Shown one piece after another: positions 52,306-62,563 of a DNA stretch of 64,000 bases. The position numbers were made by a program, and so were the translations under genes. The notes under the pieces are model-generated. The model saw nothing but the letters and a program-made list of their open reading frames with translations. It was not told where the DNA came from and made no database searches. Position 1 is the first letter of the stretch; each line of letters begins with the position of its first letter. This DNA comes from Limnospira platensis (GTDB lineage: Bacteria; Cyanobacteriota; Cyanobacteriia; Cyanobacteriales; Microcoleaceae): assembly GCF_046480435.1 (NCBI RefSeq), contig NZ_PKGC01000018.1. One strand, 5' to 3'.

Positions 52306-55200
52306 TTAAAACTCTCCGGCTAAAGCCGAAACACAACGTTCGCAGATAGTGGGATGGTCTGAAGACTCACCGATATGGACAGAGTAATTCCAACAGCGAT
52401 CGCATTTTTCGCCATCAGCTTTCACCACCCCAACCGCCATAAATTCCGACTCACTTTTATACTGCAAATCCGCCAGTTTATCGGGATTTTCCAATAGCTC
52501 CACCTGAGAACAAATCAACAGATATCGCAAAGCATCAACCCCGTTATTCTGCTTAAATTCCGCCGGATTTGGATTCATTGCCGCTAACTGTTGACGCAAT
52601 TTTTCATCTGCCACATATAGCCGTACTTTAGCATCCAGAGAAGAACCCACCATTTTATCCTTGCGCGCCTGTTCCATCACCTGATTAACCTCAGCGCGAA
52701 TCTCCCGTAATTTTACCCAAAACTCTGCTAATTCAGGCTTTTTCCAGGTTTCATCTAACCGAACCCAACCAGATTCAAACACTGATAAATAGGGGGTAGA
52801 ATAGGGCATATTTTGCCAGATATCTTCGGCCGTATGACACAAAACTGGCGCGATCGCTTTCGCCAAATTTTCCAGAGCGATCGCCAAAACCGTCTGACAA
52901 CTGCGCCGCCGGAAACCATTTTCCGCGCTAATATATAGTCGGTCTTTCGCAATATCCAAATAGAAATTGGATAAATCCACCACACAGAAATTCTGCACCG
53001 TTTGGAAAAAGCGGAAAAACTGATAAGTTTCAAAAGCGTCTTTCACTTCCGCAAACACTTCCGTCATGCGGTGCAACATATACCGATCTAACTCTGGTAA
53101 ATCCTGATAGGCGATCGCATCTTTTGCCGGGTCAAAATCATGCAAATTCCCCAACAAAAACCGCGCCGTATTCCTAATTTTACGGTAAACATCCGACATC
53201 TGTTTTAGGATATTTTTACCCAAAGGTACATCTGCAGAATAATCCACCGAAGACACCCACAAACGCAGGATATCCGCACCATAAGCCGGCTCTTGTTGTT
53301 GATTTTTGCCCCCATTAATAACCACAGCCGGATCTACCACATTACCGATAGATTTACTCATTTTCCGGCCGTTTTCATCCAGGACAAAACCATGAGTTAG
53401 TACAGTTTTATAAGGTGCAATCCCATAGTTAGCCACACTGGTCAACAAACTAGACTGAAACCAACCCCGATGTTGATCAGAACCTTCTAAATAAATATCA
53501 GCCGGATAAGCCAATTCTGGGCGCTGTTTAGCCACCGCCGCCCAAGAGGAACCCGAATCAAACCAGACATCCATAGTATCGGTTCCCTTGCGGTATTTCT
53601 TGCCATTATTAACATAGGATTCCGGCAGTAATTCCTCAACCGAAAGTTCCCACCAAGCATCAGTACCTCGTTCAGCAATAATACCTTTTACATGGTTAAT
53701 CGTTTCCTCATTTAGCAGAGGTTCCCCCGTTTCTTCCTCATAAAAAACCGGAATCGGAACCCCCCAACTGCGCTGACGAGAAATACACCAATCACTGCGA
53801 TCGCTTACCATTGGCGTAATCCTATTTTCTCCCTGGGGGGGAATCCACTGCACCTGTTTAATAGCCTCTAAAGCCTGTGACCGGAAACCTTCCACCGACG
53901 CAAACCATTGTTCTGTCGCCCTAAAAATTGTCGGTTTTTTCGTCCGCCAATCATAGGGATATTTATGTTGATAGGGTTCCTCCTTAATCAAAGAACCCGC
54001 CTCTTGTAACGCTTCAATAATCGCGCTATTAGCATCTTTGAGAACATTTAAACCCGCAAACTCTCCCGCCTCCTCCGTAAAATCACCATTTTCATCTACT
54101 GGCGAAAGTATAGGTAAACCATAACGCTGACCTACGATATAATCTTCCTGACCGTGACCGGGTGCTGTATGAACCAAACCCGTCCCCGATTCAGTAGTCA
54201 CATAATCACCACCAATTAAAATCCGACTTTCCCGGTCAAATAGAGGATGTTTATAGGTGCAATTTTCTAGCAGTTCGCCTTTTACCGTGGCTTTCACAGT
54301 TAAATTAGTCTCAAAAGTAGCTGATAACCTTTCCACTAATTCCGCCGCCACCAACAGATATTTAAACTCAATAGAACTCTCAGAATCCCCTTGAGTTTCT
54401 ACCACCGAATATGTTAATTCTGGATTCAGAGAAACTGCCAAATTTCCCGGAATCGTCCACGGCGTAGTCGTCCAGATTGCTACTCCTAAATCCGGTAAAT
54501 ATGGACTCAGTAACTCTCGCACCGATTCAGCTAAACTCGTAATTCTGAAAGCCGCATAAATACTGCGGGAGGTGTGACCTTCTGGATATTCTAACTCCGC
54601 TTCCGCCAGGGCTGTTTTGGAACTCGGACTCCAATGGACGGGTTTTAGACCCCGATAAATGTATCCCTTGAGAACCATTTGAGCGAATACAGCAATTTGG
54701 GCCGCTTCGTATTCGGGAGTTAGGGTTAAATAGGGGTTGTCCCAGTCTCCCCACACCCCATAACGTTGAAATTGGGTTTTTTGTTCTTCAACCGTTTTCA
54801 GGGCAAAATCTCGCGCTTTCTCACGCAAAGTCATCGGCGTGAGTTGTTCCCTTTCTGACTGCTTCATCTGTTGCAGCACTTTCAACTCAATCGGGAGTCC
54901 GTGACAGTCCCAACCCGGCACATAGCGCACTTTTTGCCCCTGTAGAGTTTGGTAGCGGTTAATAATATCTTTGAGAATCTTATTCAGGGCGTGGCCTATG
55001 TGTAGCTGTCCATTCGCATAAGGCGGGCCATCATGAATTACAAACCGATCGCCCGGATTGTTTTCACAGAGGCGATCGTATATCTGGTTATCCGCCCAAA
55101 ATTTTTGTAATTCTGGTTCCCGTTTGACGGCATTAGCCCGCATATCAAACTTGGTTTTGGGCAGGTTAACCGTGTCTTTGTAGGCGTTTTTTTCGGTCAC
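52306..55200 (-). CDS. ileS: Isoleucyl-tRNA synthetase
   Basis: The 964-residue class Ia synthetase has the HIGH motif in PPYANGQLHIGHALNKI (residues 67-70). The editing domain carries TTTPWTIPGNLA, ESGTGLVHTAPGHGQEDY and GWDCHGLPIE, and the KMSKS loop is in DENGRKMSKSIGN. A C-terminal zinc-binding element (GEKCDRCWNYS, ICERCVSAL) marks the bacterial eubacterial-type enzyme. Start ATG 55200. Ends at a run of CTCTCC inverted sequence near 52260-52290 that may form a terminator. Confidence 0.97.
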   Translation of the reverse strand: MTEKNAYKDTVNLPKTKFDMRANAVKREPELQKFWADNQIYDRLCENNPGDRFVIHDGPPYANGQLHIGHALNKILKDIINRYQTLQGQKVRYVPGWDCHGLPIELKVLQQMKQSEREQLTPMTLREKARDFALKTVEEQKTQFQRYGVWGDWDNPYLTLTPEYEAAQIAVFAQMVLKGYIYRGLKPVHWSPSSKTALAEAELEYPEGHTSRSIYAAFRITSLAESVRELLSPYLPDLGVAIWTTTPWTIPGNLAVSLNPELTYSVVETQGDSESSIEFKYLLVAAELVERLSATFETNLTVKATVKGELLENCTYKHPLFDRESRILIGGDYVTTESGTGLVHTAPGHGQEDYIVGQRYGLPILSPVDENGDFTEEAGEFAGLNVLKDANSAIIEALQEAGSLIKEEPYQHKYPYDWRTKKPTIFRATEQWFASVEGFRSQALEAIKQVQWIPPQGENRITPMVSDRSDWCISRQRSWGVPIPVFYEEETGEPLLNEETINHVKGIIAERGTDAWWELSVEELLPESYVNNGKKYRKGTDTMDVWFDSGSSWAAVAKQRPELAYPADIYLEGSDQHRGWFQSSLLTSVANYGIAPYKTVLTHGFVLDENGRKMSKSIGNVVDPAVVINGGKNQQQEPAYGADILRLWVSSVDYSADVPLGKNILKQMSDVYRKIRNTARFLLGNLHDFDPAKDAIAYQDLPELDRYMLHRMTEVFAEVKDAFETYQFFRFFQTVQNFCVVDLSNFYLDIAKDRLYISAENGFRRRSCQTVLAIALENLAKAIAPVLCHTAEDIWQNMPYSTPYLSVFESGWVRLDETWKKPELAEFWVKLREIRAEVNQVMEQARKDKMVGSSLDAKVRLYVADEKLRQQLAAMNPNPAEFKQNNGVDALRYLLICSQVELLENPDKLADLQYKSESEFMAVGVVKADGEKCDRCWNYSVHIGESSDHPTICERCVSALAGEF

Positions 55201-55387
55201 GGCAGTATACTGAACGATTCTCTAGGGTTAGCAGTTTTCAGATATTTTAACTCTGTTGGGGACGGCTTGCCACAAATTCCCCATCGCTGTGTTTAGTTTT
55301 GTAACGTTCCTTAAAATAATCGGGCGATCGCCTGATATGATTAGACCTTGGTTTATATCATCGCTTTGGGAAGTTTTGGGAGGAACA

Positions 55388-55519
55388 ATGGACTTTATTA
55401 CCAACTTGTTCAGCAATGTCAATTTTGAACTGATCGCCCAGTTACTAATGCTATCGCTGATTGTGATTGCTGGCCCGGTGGTGATCGTATTGTTGGCGTT
55501 TCGTGGGGGCGACCTGTAG
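55388..55519 (+). CDS. psb30: Photosystem II protein Psb30 (Ycf12)
   Basis: The 43-residue single-helix subunit of photosystem II reads MDFITNLFSNVNFELIAQLL, then MLSLIVIAGPVVIVLLAFRG, then GDL. It matches Psb30/Ycf12 in N-F-E-x-I-A-Q-L, the G-P kink and the R-G-x-L end. GGGAGG lies directly before the ATG at 55388. An in-frame upstream ATG (55256) would add 44 residues that do not occur in the family. The gene is divergent from ileS. Confidence 0.93.
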   Translation: MDFITNLFSNVNFELIAQLLMLSLIVIAGPVVIVLLAFRGGDL

Positions 55520-55618
55520 CATCAGACCCCCAAAATCTCTGAATCCAACGGAGGCGGGTGGGTTTTACCTACCCTCCCATTTTCCTGTGCCTACCAGCAG
55601 ACCTACATCGACTCAAAT

Positions 55619-56023
55619 TTAGTCCTGGATGTAATCCTGTCCATTCACTAAAGCCATTTCCGCCCGGACGAACTCCCGCCCCAGGTATAGGGCATGATCA
55701 AAACAACTCAGCGGACACCGACTCGCTTCTTCTGTGATTTTAATACCTAATTCTTTCGCCGTTCTTCCCCGGTAAATACCCATGGGAGTCCGCTTTAGTT
55801 CCCCTTTACACGGGAAAGGTTCCCCCGTGTCTGGATCAACCGCTAGGCCCTGTTCGTTGATATCGTTGCTATAATGTTCCGCACAAATTAAGCCCCTTTC
55901 TCGATCAATATAAATGATAAAATAGCCCGCCGGATCGAGTTTAATAAAACGCTGGGAGAGCTTGTCATCTAACGCTATGCGTTCTTCTGGAGATAGGTTG
56001 GTGTTCGTTGATAGAGTAGACAC
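55619..56023 (-). CDS. DUF4346 domain-containing protein
   Basis: This 134-residue protein contains ALDDKLSQRFIKLDPAGYF, DRERGLICAEHYSNDINEQG and LAVDPDTGEPFPCKGELKRT, matching the cyanobacterial DUF4346 family, of which some members are linked to dihydropteroate synthase-like proteins. The C-terminus has RCPLSCFDHALYLGREFVRA. No signal peptide. Function is unknown. Convergent with psb30. Confidence 0.75.
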   Translation of the reverse strand: MSTLSTNTNLSPEERIALDDKLSQRFIKLDPAGYFIIYIDRERGLICAEHYSNDINEQGLAVDPDTGEPFPCKGELKRTPMGIYRGRTAKELGIKITEEASRCPLSCFDHALYLGREFVRAEMALVNGQDYIQD

Positions 56024-56256
56024 AAAAGTTAAAAATGCGATCGCTACAATACAGTCTACTTATTACTTTACAATATGTCGAATATTTAACCGAGGATTGT
56101 ATTAATTTATACAGAAACCTCCAAGTATTAAAAAATAGTAATTGGCCATTTGCCACTAGATATAGCGTAAAACGAGAAATTTGTCAATACCTGTCACTAA
56201 ATATATATATGGAGTAAATTAGTAAAGCTGATTCAAATTTCAGACATAAACAGACC

Positions 56257-58515
56257 ATGCAAACCCTATCAACCACAACTGATACCCCCTTCAATCGCCA
56301 AATTCAGGTAATCCGGCGGGATGGATCGTTAACCCTTTTGGATGTGTCCAGAATTCGCGCAGTCGTTAACTGGGCTTGTGAAGGCTTAGATGCTAACCCC
56401 ATTACTTTAGAAGCTGGACTGACCACTCGCCTTAAAAACGGCGTCACCACCAGGGAAATTCAAGATAACTTAATAGGTTGTGCCCTAGAGTTGTGTAGCC
56501 CCTCCGACCCAGACTGGCGGTATGTAGCCGGGAGGCTGCATATCTGGAATTTATGGAAAGATACCCTGGTTAGCCGTGGCTATCAATATGAGGATTATTG
56601 CCAAACCGTTACTACCAAAGTCAAAGCCGGTCAATATGACGATCGCTTATTAAAATATACCCCCGAACAGTTGAGAGAAGCCGGAACCTGGATTAACCCC
56701 CAATGGGATAAGGATTATGATTATGCGGGGGCGATTTTACTAACTAAACGTTATTTATTACCCCAGGAATTACCCCAAGAAGCCCTATTATCTTGTGCCT
56801 TATTATTAGCCGTAGTCGAAGCTCCAGAAAAACGAATGTTTTGGGCGCATAAATTCTATCAAGCGATCGCCCTGCGTCAGATTTCTTTAGCCACCCCAAT
56901 TTTAGCTAATTTGCGGATTCCTAACGGGTCTTTGAGTTCCTGTTTTATTATCGGTATGGATGATAATTTAGAGAACATATTTGACACCATTAAAGACGCT
57001 GCCCGAATTTCTAAAAATGGTGGCGGTGTCGGCGTAAATGTCAGCCGCATTAGGGCGACAGGTAGCTGGGTAATGGGTAAGCCTAACGCTTCCGGTGGTG
57101 TAATTCCCTGGATTAAACTGTTAAATGATACCGCTATTGCTGTTAATCAGGGAGGCCGTCGGGCTGGGGCAATTACAGTCAGTTTAGATGTGTGGCATTT
57201 AGACATTCTCGAATTTCTGGAAATGCAAACCGAGAATGGAGACCAGCGCCGGAAGGCTTATGATATTTTCCCCCAATTAGTGATTTCTGATGAATTCATG
57301 CGGCGGGTGCGTAACTGCGAAAACTGGACTTTAGTTGACCCCTACGAAGTCCGGGTAAAATTAGGCATAGAATTATCAGAATTGTGGGGAGAAGAATTTG
57401 AGTTATCTTATCAAAAAATCGAATCCTCTTTAGATTCTAAATTAAAGCTATATAAGCGGATTAATGCTAGGGAACTGTTCAAAAATATTATGCGATCGCA
57501 AGTAGAAACCGGGATGCCTTATCTGTGGTTTAAAGATACTAGCAACGCTGCCAATCCTAACCAACACGAAGGATATATTCCTGGGGGTAATTTGTGCCAA
57601 GAATCTTGGTCTAACGTCAAACCAGGAGAACTCGCCCATACCTGCAACTTAAACAGTCTCAATTTAGCTAATTTAGATTGGCAAGACCTACCCAATATTT
57701 GCGAAATAGCCGTCCGAATTTTAGACAACACCATCGAAATTACCCACCCACCATTTCAAGCCAGTATTGACCATAATCAATGTTATCGCACCATTGGCGT
57801 AGGTGTCATGGGGTTAGCTGATTGGTTAGCAAAACGGCGCTTTTCCTATAACCATGTGCAGGAAATTAGCAACCTGTTTGAAGATATCGGATTTTACTGC
57901 ACCAAAACCTCAATGGAACTCTCCAAAGAAAGGGGGGCTTATCCCGCATTTGCTGGAAGTTCCTGGAGTCAAGGCAAGTTAATTGGTGCCAAACCCGTCG
58001 ATTGGTTTTTAACCCACGCCGACGATAAAATCAGGTGGAAAGAATTAAGCGAAGATATCCAAAAATATGGGATTAGGAACTCTCATATAACCGCCATTGC
58101 CCCCAATACCTCATCATCCTTAGTCCAAGGTTGCACCGCCAGCGTATTACCCTGTTATAGTCGTTTCTTCTATGACAAATGGGCTAAAGGAACCGTACCC
58201 ATTGCCCCTCCCTTTATTAAAGAAAACTTCTGGTTTTACCCAGAGAATAAAACCCTAGATCAGCAAATTGTTGTCAAAGCCGTAGCCACCATGCAGCAAT
58301 GGATTGATACAGGGATATCAATGGAGTTGATGTTTAACCTCAATCAAGGGGTATATTTCCCTGAAGAACCCGATCGCAGCCTGAAAGCTAAAGATATCTT
58401 TGAAACCCTCATGGCGGCTTGGGAACAGGGGTGCAAAGCCATCTATTATGTCAGGACAGTGCAGCGGGACAGCTTTCAAGAATCCGAAGATGCCTGCACA
58501 GCTTGTGCAAATTAG
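56257..58515 (+). CDS. nrdA: Ribonucleoside-diphosphate reductase, alpha subunit
   Basis: The 752-residue large subunit of class I ribonucleotide reductase reduces ribonucleotides to deoxyribonucleotides. An N-terminal ATP-cone (IQVIRRDGSLTLLDVSRIRA) is followed by the barrel with the conserved Cys in NGSLSSCFIIGMDD, the catalytic N-x-C-x-E in GGNLCQESWS, CNLNSLNL, and the dimanganese/radical transfer Tyr region. The C-terminal redox pair is CTACAN. No intron or intein interrupts it, in contrast to nrdB, which starts about 200 nt downstream on the same strand. Confidence 0.95.
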   Translation: MQTLSTTTDTPFNRQIQVIRRDGSLTLLDVSRIRAVVNWACEGLDANPITLEAGLTTRLKNGVTTREIQDNLIGCALELCSPSDPDWRYVAGRLHIWNLWKDTLVSRGYQYEDYCQTVTTKVKAGQYDDRLLKYTPEQLREAGTWINPQWDKDYDYAGAILLTKRYLLPQELPQEALLSCALLLAVVEAPEKRMFWAHKFYQAIALRQISLATPILANLRIPNGSLSSCFIIGMDDNLENIFDTIKDAARISKNGGGVGVNVSRIRATGSWVMGKPNASGGVIPWIKLLNDTAIAVNQGGRRAGAITVSLDVWHLDILEFLEMQTENGDQRRKAYDIFPQLVISDEFMRRVRNCENWTLVDPYEVRVKLGIELSELWGEEFELSYQKIESSLDSKLKLYKRINARELFKNIMRSQVETGMPYLWFKDTSNAANPNQHEGYIPGGNLCQESWSNVKPGELAHTCNLNSLNLANLDWQDLPNICEIAVRILDNTIEITHPPFQASIDHNQCYRTIGVGVMGLADWLAKRRFSYNHVQEISNLFEDIGFYCTKTSMELSKERGAYPAFAGSSWSQGKLIGAKPVDWFLTHADDKIRWKELSEDIQKYGIRNSHITAIAPNTSSSLVQGCTASVLPCYSRFFYDKWAKGTVPIAPPFIKENFWFYPENKTLDQQIVVKAVATMQQWIDTGISMELMFNLNQGVYFPEEPDRSLKAKDIFETLMAAWEQGCKAIYYVRTVQRDSFQESEDACTACAN

Positions 58516-58716
58516 CTATAATATCCGTTACCACTAAACTTGTAGTCGGGGGAATCCTAAATTCTCCCGATTAGTTTCGTGTTGTTGATGAAAATTAACC
58601 GCTGATAAATACAACTTTTCAGCATTTATAAACATCAACAAAAACTCCCGTTTTGGATGGAAAAAATGACGCTTGTACTAAACTTTAACGGTCACAACAA
58701 TAAGCAAATCAACAAA

Positions 58717-60427
58717 ATGCCTCTCAATCCCATCTTTAATCCTGATGGTAATGATGATGTGGCTCACCGTTCAATGTGGTTTGGCGAGACTACCAACCTA
58801 ATGCAACTTAATGATGTTCGCTATTCTTGGGCAGTCGGTTTATACAAGCAAATGCGCGAAAATTTCTGGGTTAATTAGGTAGCCCAGATTAAACCCCTTG
58901 AAAACGGGGGAACTCTGGAGTTGCATGGTTCGCCAAAACTGGGGATAATCGACAAGGAACCTTACCAAGTTGATATTAAACAAAGAAAAGGTTTTTTGGG
59001 CGCTAATTGCGATCGCATATGGCACTACAGACAATCCCGTGCCTAGCTCATAGATAGTGAGAAGGTGTAGAGACTATCCAGCTTATGGAGTAGGCAGTAA
59101 GCGGTTGACTGTCGAAGCGGGGGGCTCTTTTGTTTAACAAAAGATGATGATATAGTCCGATCTATGTGGTGACACATAGCAGCTTGAATAAAGCGGGCAA
59201 CACCTAGCGAATGTTGCTGAACATCAATGACCTGAAAAACTGGACATCACCCAGGATGTTGTTGATTACACTAATTTAACCCCTGATGAACGGACGGCAT
59301 TTGATGGAATTCTATCTTATTTAACTTTCTTGGATTCCATTCAAACCTGCAACATTCCCTATATCAAAAATAGTGTAACTGCCCCAGAAGTCAGCCTCTG
59401 TATGGCCGAACAAATCTCTCAAGAAGGAATGCACAATCAGAGTTATCAATACATGATTGAAACTATCATTCCTTCCGAACGGAGAAACTACGTTTATGAC
59501 TTTTGGCGCACCGATAAAGTTTTACGCGATCGATGTGAATTTATCGCCGGACTTTATCAACAATATGTTGATGATCCCACCCCGGAAAATTACTTTGTCT
59601 CATTGATGGCAGATTACTTGTTAGAAGGAATGTACTTTTATAATGGGTTCATTTTCTTCTACAATTTAGCCTCGCGAATGTTAATGCCGGGAAGTGCCGA
59701 TATTTTCAAGATGATTAACCGTTAATGTTAGCGGCTATTGTCAGTAATGATAATAGAAAACCCCTTGAATTCAGGGGAAGTCTCATTGAGATAATCCTGA
59801 GCGAAACCTATGCTAATTAGCAGAATGTTCAAACTATGTCAGAGTTAAAATCTGGCAACTGTATGAACAAGGGACGTGCAAAGACCATCCAGAAATGGAG
59901 TAGAGTCAAGCGACTCGAAGCGGGGGGAATCCTTCTTAAATAAATAAGTTAAGGATTGTGATATGGTCTGTTCTATTCGGCGACGGGTAGCTGCTTAAAT
60001 TAAGCGGGTAGGGAGTAGCGACCCCTACTGAACATTAAAGGACGAACTTTCTCATGTGCGGTTATTCCAGAAAATTATCCCGGAAGCTATGGCAATTTTT
60101 CCCCATTCCCAAGACCGGATTTATGAAATGTTCGATGCGGCTGTTCAACATGAATGCCGCTGGACCAATCATATTGTTGGTAACAACATTTTGGGAATTA
60201 CTGAACACAGTACAGAACAGTACACTAAATATCTCGCTAATATCCGACTGCGTTCTATTGGTTTAGAATCCCTCTATAGTGACCCCAAATACCAAAAGAG
60301 TCCCTATACTCATTTAGAGCGTTTCTCGGATACTAAAAAAGAAGCTCACACTAAGGCGAACTTCTTTGAAGCCAGTGTTACCAGTTATGTGATGTCTTCT
60401 GGGGTGAGTGGCTGGGATGAAATTTGA
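58717..60427 (+). CDS. nrdB: Ribonucleoside-diphosphate reductase, beta subunit, three exons
   Basis: Exons 58717-58871, 59230-59722 and 60041-60427 join to 345 codons without a frame error (344 residues). The small subunit holds the diiron-tyrosyl cofactor. Ligands are Asp in LTFLDSIQTCN, Glu/His/Tyr in AEQISQEGMHNQSYQYMIE (E-x-x-H-x-x-x-Y), Glu in LLEGMYFYN and Glu/His in DELSHVRLF. Exon 1 ends in ENFWV and exon 2 begins PEKLDITQDV. Exon 2 ends FKMINR and exon 3 begins DELSHVR. ATG 58717 (MPLNPIFNPDGND) is the family start; ATGs at 58657 and 58666 are in frame. Unspliced, the reading frame would stop at 58876-58878. Confidence 0.93.
58872..59229 (+). mobile_element. Group I intron 1 in nrdB (358 nt, no ORF)
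   Basis: The 5' exon end CUGGGU pairs with the intron guide (AGCCCAG at 58880-58886), giving the U-G wobble at the 5' splice site. The intron ends at G59229, the omega-G, before ACCTGAAAAACTGG. P7 is seen as GACTAT (59072-59077) with ATAGTC (59152-59157), in the context AGAGACTATCC and GATATAGTCC. The P element-like AATCCCGTGCC lies upstream. Excision restores GTA (Val) at the junction. Short, no homing endonuclease. A related intron lies at 59723. Confidence 0.9.
59723..60040 (+). mobile_element. Group I intron 2 in nrdB (318 nt, no ORF)
   Basis: Exon 2 ends ...AACCGT (Arg), pairing with GCGG (59731-59734) of the intron start, which gives a U-G wobble at the splice site. The intron ends at G60040 before GACGAACTTTCTC. 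The P region AATCCTGAGC near 59793 is typical of group I cores in cyanobacteria. P7 is AGACCAT (59882-59888) with ATGGTCT (59963-59969), seven perfect pairs. It shares TCGAAGCGGGGGG with intron 1. The site is immediately before the codons for the diiron ligands Glu and His. No endonuclease gene is present. Confidence 0.9.
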
Positions 60428-60652
60428 GGATTACCCACCACTAAACTGTTAGCAACGCAACCAAGACAGGAAGAAGCTATCACAAACCTTCTTCCTGTTT
60501 TGATTTCTACGGTCAGCCTCTGACGCGGAATTGCTACCATGAGTAATAATACTGAATGTTTCAGACCCATATAACCCAGACATTCCTCAACAGGTGTTCT
60601 ACAATAAGATATTGCACCCCTGTAAAATTCCATTGATCCAATCTTCGAGATA

Positions 60653-61569
60653 ATGAGAAAACTGTTTAGCGATTTAATTTCCAAACCAGCACCCCCAGCC
60701 CCACCCCAACCCAAACCCCCCCAAATTAAAAAACGCCGTGGCGGTATCAGCATTAAAACCCCCGAACAAATCGAAANNNNNNNNNNNNNNNNNNNNNNNN
60801 NNNNNNNNNNNNNNNNNNNNNNNNNNNNNNNNNNNNNNNNNTCATGCGAGAGTCGGGTAGAATAGTCGCGACAGTCCTCAAAGAGATCTCACAACAGATC
60901 AAACCTGGTATGACTACCGCAGAAATCGACGCCTACGCTGAAAGGCGGATTAGGGAATTAGGCGCTGTTCCTAGCTTTAAAGGCTATCACGGCTTCCCGG
61001 CTAGTATTTGCATCTGCATTAATAACGAAGTAGTCCACGGTATCCCCCGTAAAAATAAGGTGATCCGTAACTCAGATGTGGTAAAAGTCGATACAGGAGC
61101 CTACTACCAGGGTTTTCATGGAGACTCCTGCATCACTATTGCTATTGGTGAAGTGACACCATCAGCTAGTAAACTGATTAGAGTGGCTGAAGAATGTCTG
61201 TATAAAGGCATTGAACAAGTCAAAGCTGGAGCCTACTTGCTAGACATCGCTGGAGCTATTCAAGACCACGCAGAAGCTAATAACTTTCAGATTGTCCAAG
61301 AGTTTACAGGTCATGGGGTAGGAGAAAACCTGCACGAGGAACCTTCGGTGTTTAATGTCCGCACCTATGATTTACCTAATGTCAAGCTCAAAGCAGGTAT
61401 GACCCTAGCCATTGAACCTATTTTAAACGCTGGCTCTCGATTTACCCGTATCCTTAGCGATCGCTGGACGGCAGTTACGGTTGATAACGCCTTATCTGCC
61501 CAATTTGAGCATACTGTATTAGTGACTGAAAACGGCTACGAAATTTTAACCGATCGCCATCAAGTCTAA
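60653..61569 (+). CDS. map: Methionine aminopeptidase with N-terminal extension (assembly gap inside)
   Basis: This enzyme removes the initiator Met from nascent proteins. An N-terminal Pro/Lys-rich extension (SKPAPPAPPQPKPPQIKKRR) precedes the catalytic domain. Metal ligands are Asp in VVKVDTGAYYQGFHGD (two Asp), His in EFTGHGVGENLHEEP, Glu in LAIEPILNAG and Glu in AQFEHTVLV. The run of N (60777-60841, 65 N) interrupts the frame. Joining the flanks with no gap at all gives ATC GAA ATC ATG CGA (IEIMRESG), exactly the expected sequence, so the gene is probably intact at about 284 residues. Confidence 0.93.
60777..60841. other. Assembly gap (65 N) in map
   Basis: Flanking sequence joins perfectly in frame and in protein homology if this run of N is removed entirely, so it may represent zero missing bases. 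Confidence 0.95.
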
Positions 61570-61717
61570 ACAGATACCCCACCAGCCAAAACAGGTAAAT
61601 TTTCCTCAACCCTACTAAATACCCCCTCCCTTGGGTCTAGGGTTGAGGAGAGATCCACTTTCCCCGGCTTCTGCTGATAAGTCATCAAACCTGTTAACTT
61701 TTATCAACTTTATAAAA

Positions 61718-62458
61718 ATGTCAAATCAAATCCCAGAAAATGAGCCACAAGGGGAAGAAATACCCCCAGTATCTCCTCGACTTTTATTAGTAGATGATGA
61801 ACCGGGATTACGGGAAGCTGTCCAAGCCTATTTAGAGGACAGTAATTTTATTGTAGATGTCGCGGAAAATGCTAAACTGGGCTGGGAATTACTACAGCAA
61901 AATCTACCAGATTTGGTAATTACTGATATTATGATGCCGGAAGTTGACGGCTATCAATTCCTGGAACAAATGCGCTCAGACCCTAAATTTAAAGCCCTTC
62001 CTGTGGTGTTTTTGACTGCTAAAGGGATGAAAGGCGATCGCATTCAAGGTTATCAAGCCGGTTGTGATGCCTATTTATCTAAACCCTTTGACCCAGAAGA
62101 ACTTGTAGCCATTGTTAAAAACCTGTTAGAACGTCGAGCCGCCACCCGCCAAGAAGCCGAAGACGGCACCCCAGATATTACCGCCTTAGCTGGACAAATT
62201 GCCCGCATTGAAAATATGCTCAAGGGTAAAACTGGCATCAATTTGAGTCCTTCCCCCATTAAAATTGACCTAACACCCAGAGAACAAAGTGTTTTAGATT
62301 TAGTCGCCCAAGGACTAATGAATAAAGAAATAGCCAGCCGTTTAGAAACCAGTGTCCGCAATGTCGAAAAATATGTGAGTCGGTTATTTACTAAAACCGG
62401 AACTAATAGCCGCACTGAATTAGTCCGTTATGCTCTCGAACACGGTTTAACTAAATGA
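61718..62458 (+). CDS. Response regulator with LuxR-type DNA-binding domain
   Basis: The 246-residue regulator starts at ATG 61718; a run-in from 61631 has no family support. The receiver has Asp-Asp in LLLVDDEPGLREA, the acceptor Asp in DLVITDIMMPEVDGYQF, and Thr/Lys in VVFLTAKGMKGDR and AYLSKPFDPEELV. After a linker comes a GerE/LuxR helix-turn-helix: LTPREQSVLDLVAQGLMNKE, IASRLETSVRNVEKYVSRLF. This is the layout of the Ycf29-like/NarL group conserved in cyanobacteria. Cognate kinase is not adjacent. Confident as a transcription factor; target unknown. Confidence 0.9.
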   Translation: MSNQIPENEPQGEEIPPVSPRLLLVDDEPGLREAVQAYLEDSNFIVDVAENAKLGWELLQQNLPDLVITDIMMPEVDGYQFLEQMRSDPKFKALPVVFLTAKGMKGDRIQGYQAGCDAYLSKPFDPEELVAIVKNLLERRAATRQEAEDGTPDITALAGQIARIENMLKGKTGINLSPSPIKIDLTPREQSVLDLVAQGLMNKEIASRLETSVRNVEKYVSRLFTKTGTNSRTELVRYALEHGLTK

Positions 62459-62563
62459 AAATACTTGGATATTTGTTAAGATTTATTGAGAATCATCATG
62501 CAATCTCCATTTTTTTGTTAGCATTCAGTCAGAGAGTTCAAATTGACAACAGTCAATCCGATT

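Noticed and set aside
55256..55387. N-terminal extension of psb30
   Set aside because: Psb30 is about 40-45 residues; the start at 55388 has an adjacent Shine-Dalgarno sequence and the extension is not family-like.
58876..60055. nrdB as a pseudogene with two frameshifts
   Set aside because: Both intervening segments have group I intron pairing, and exact excision restores the conserved protein, so introns are the better explanation.
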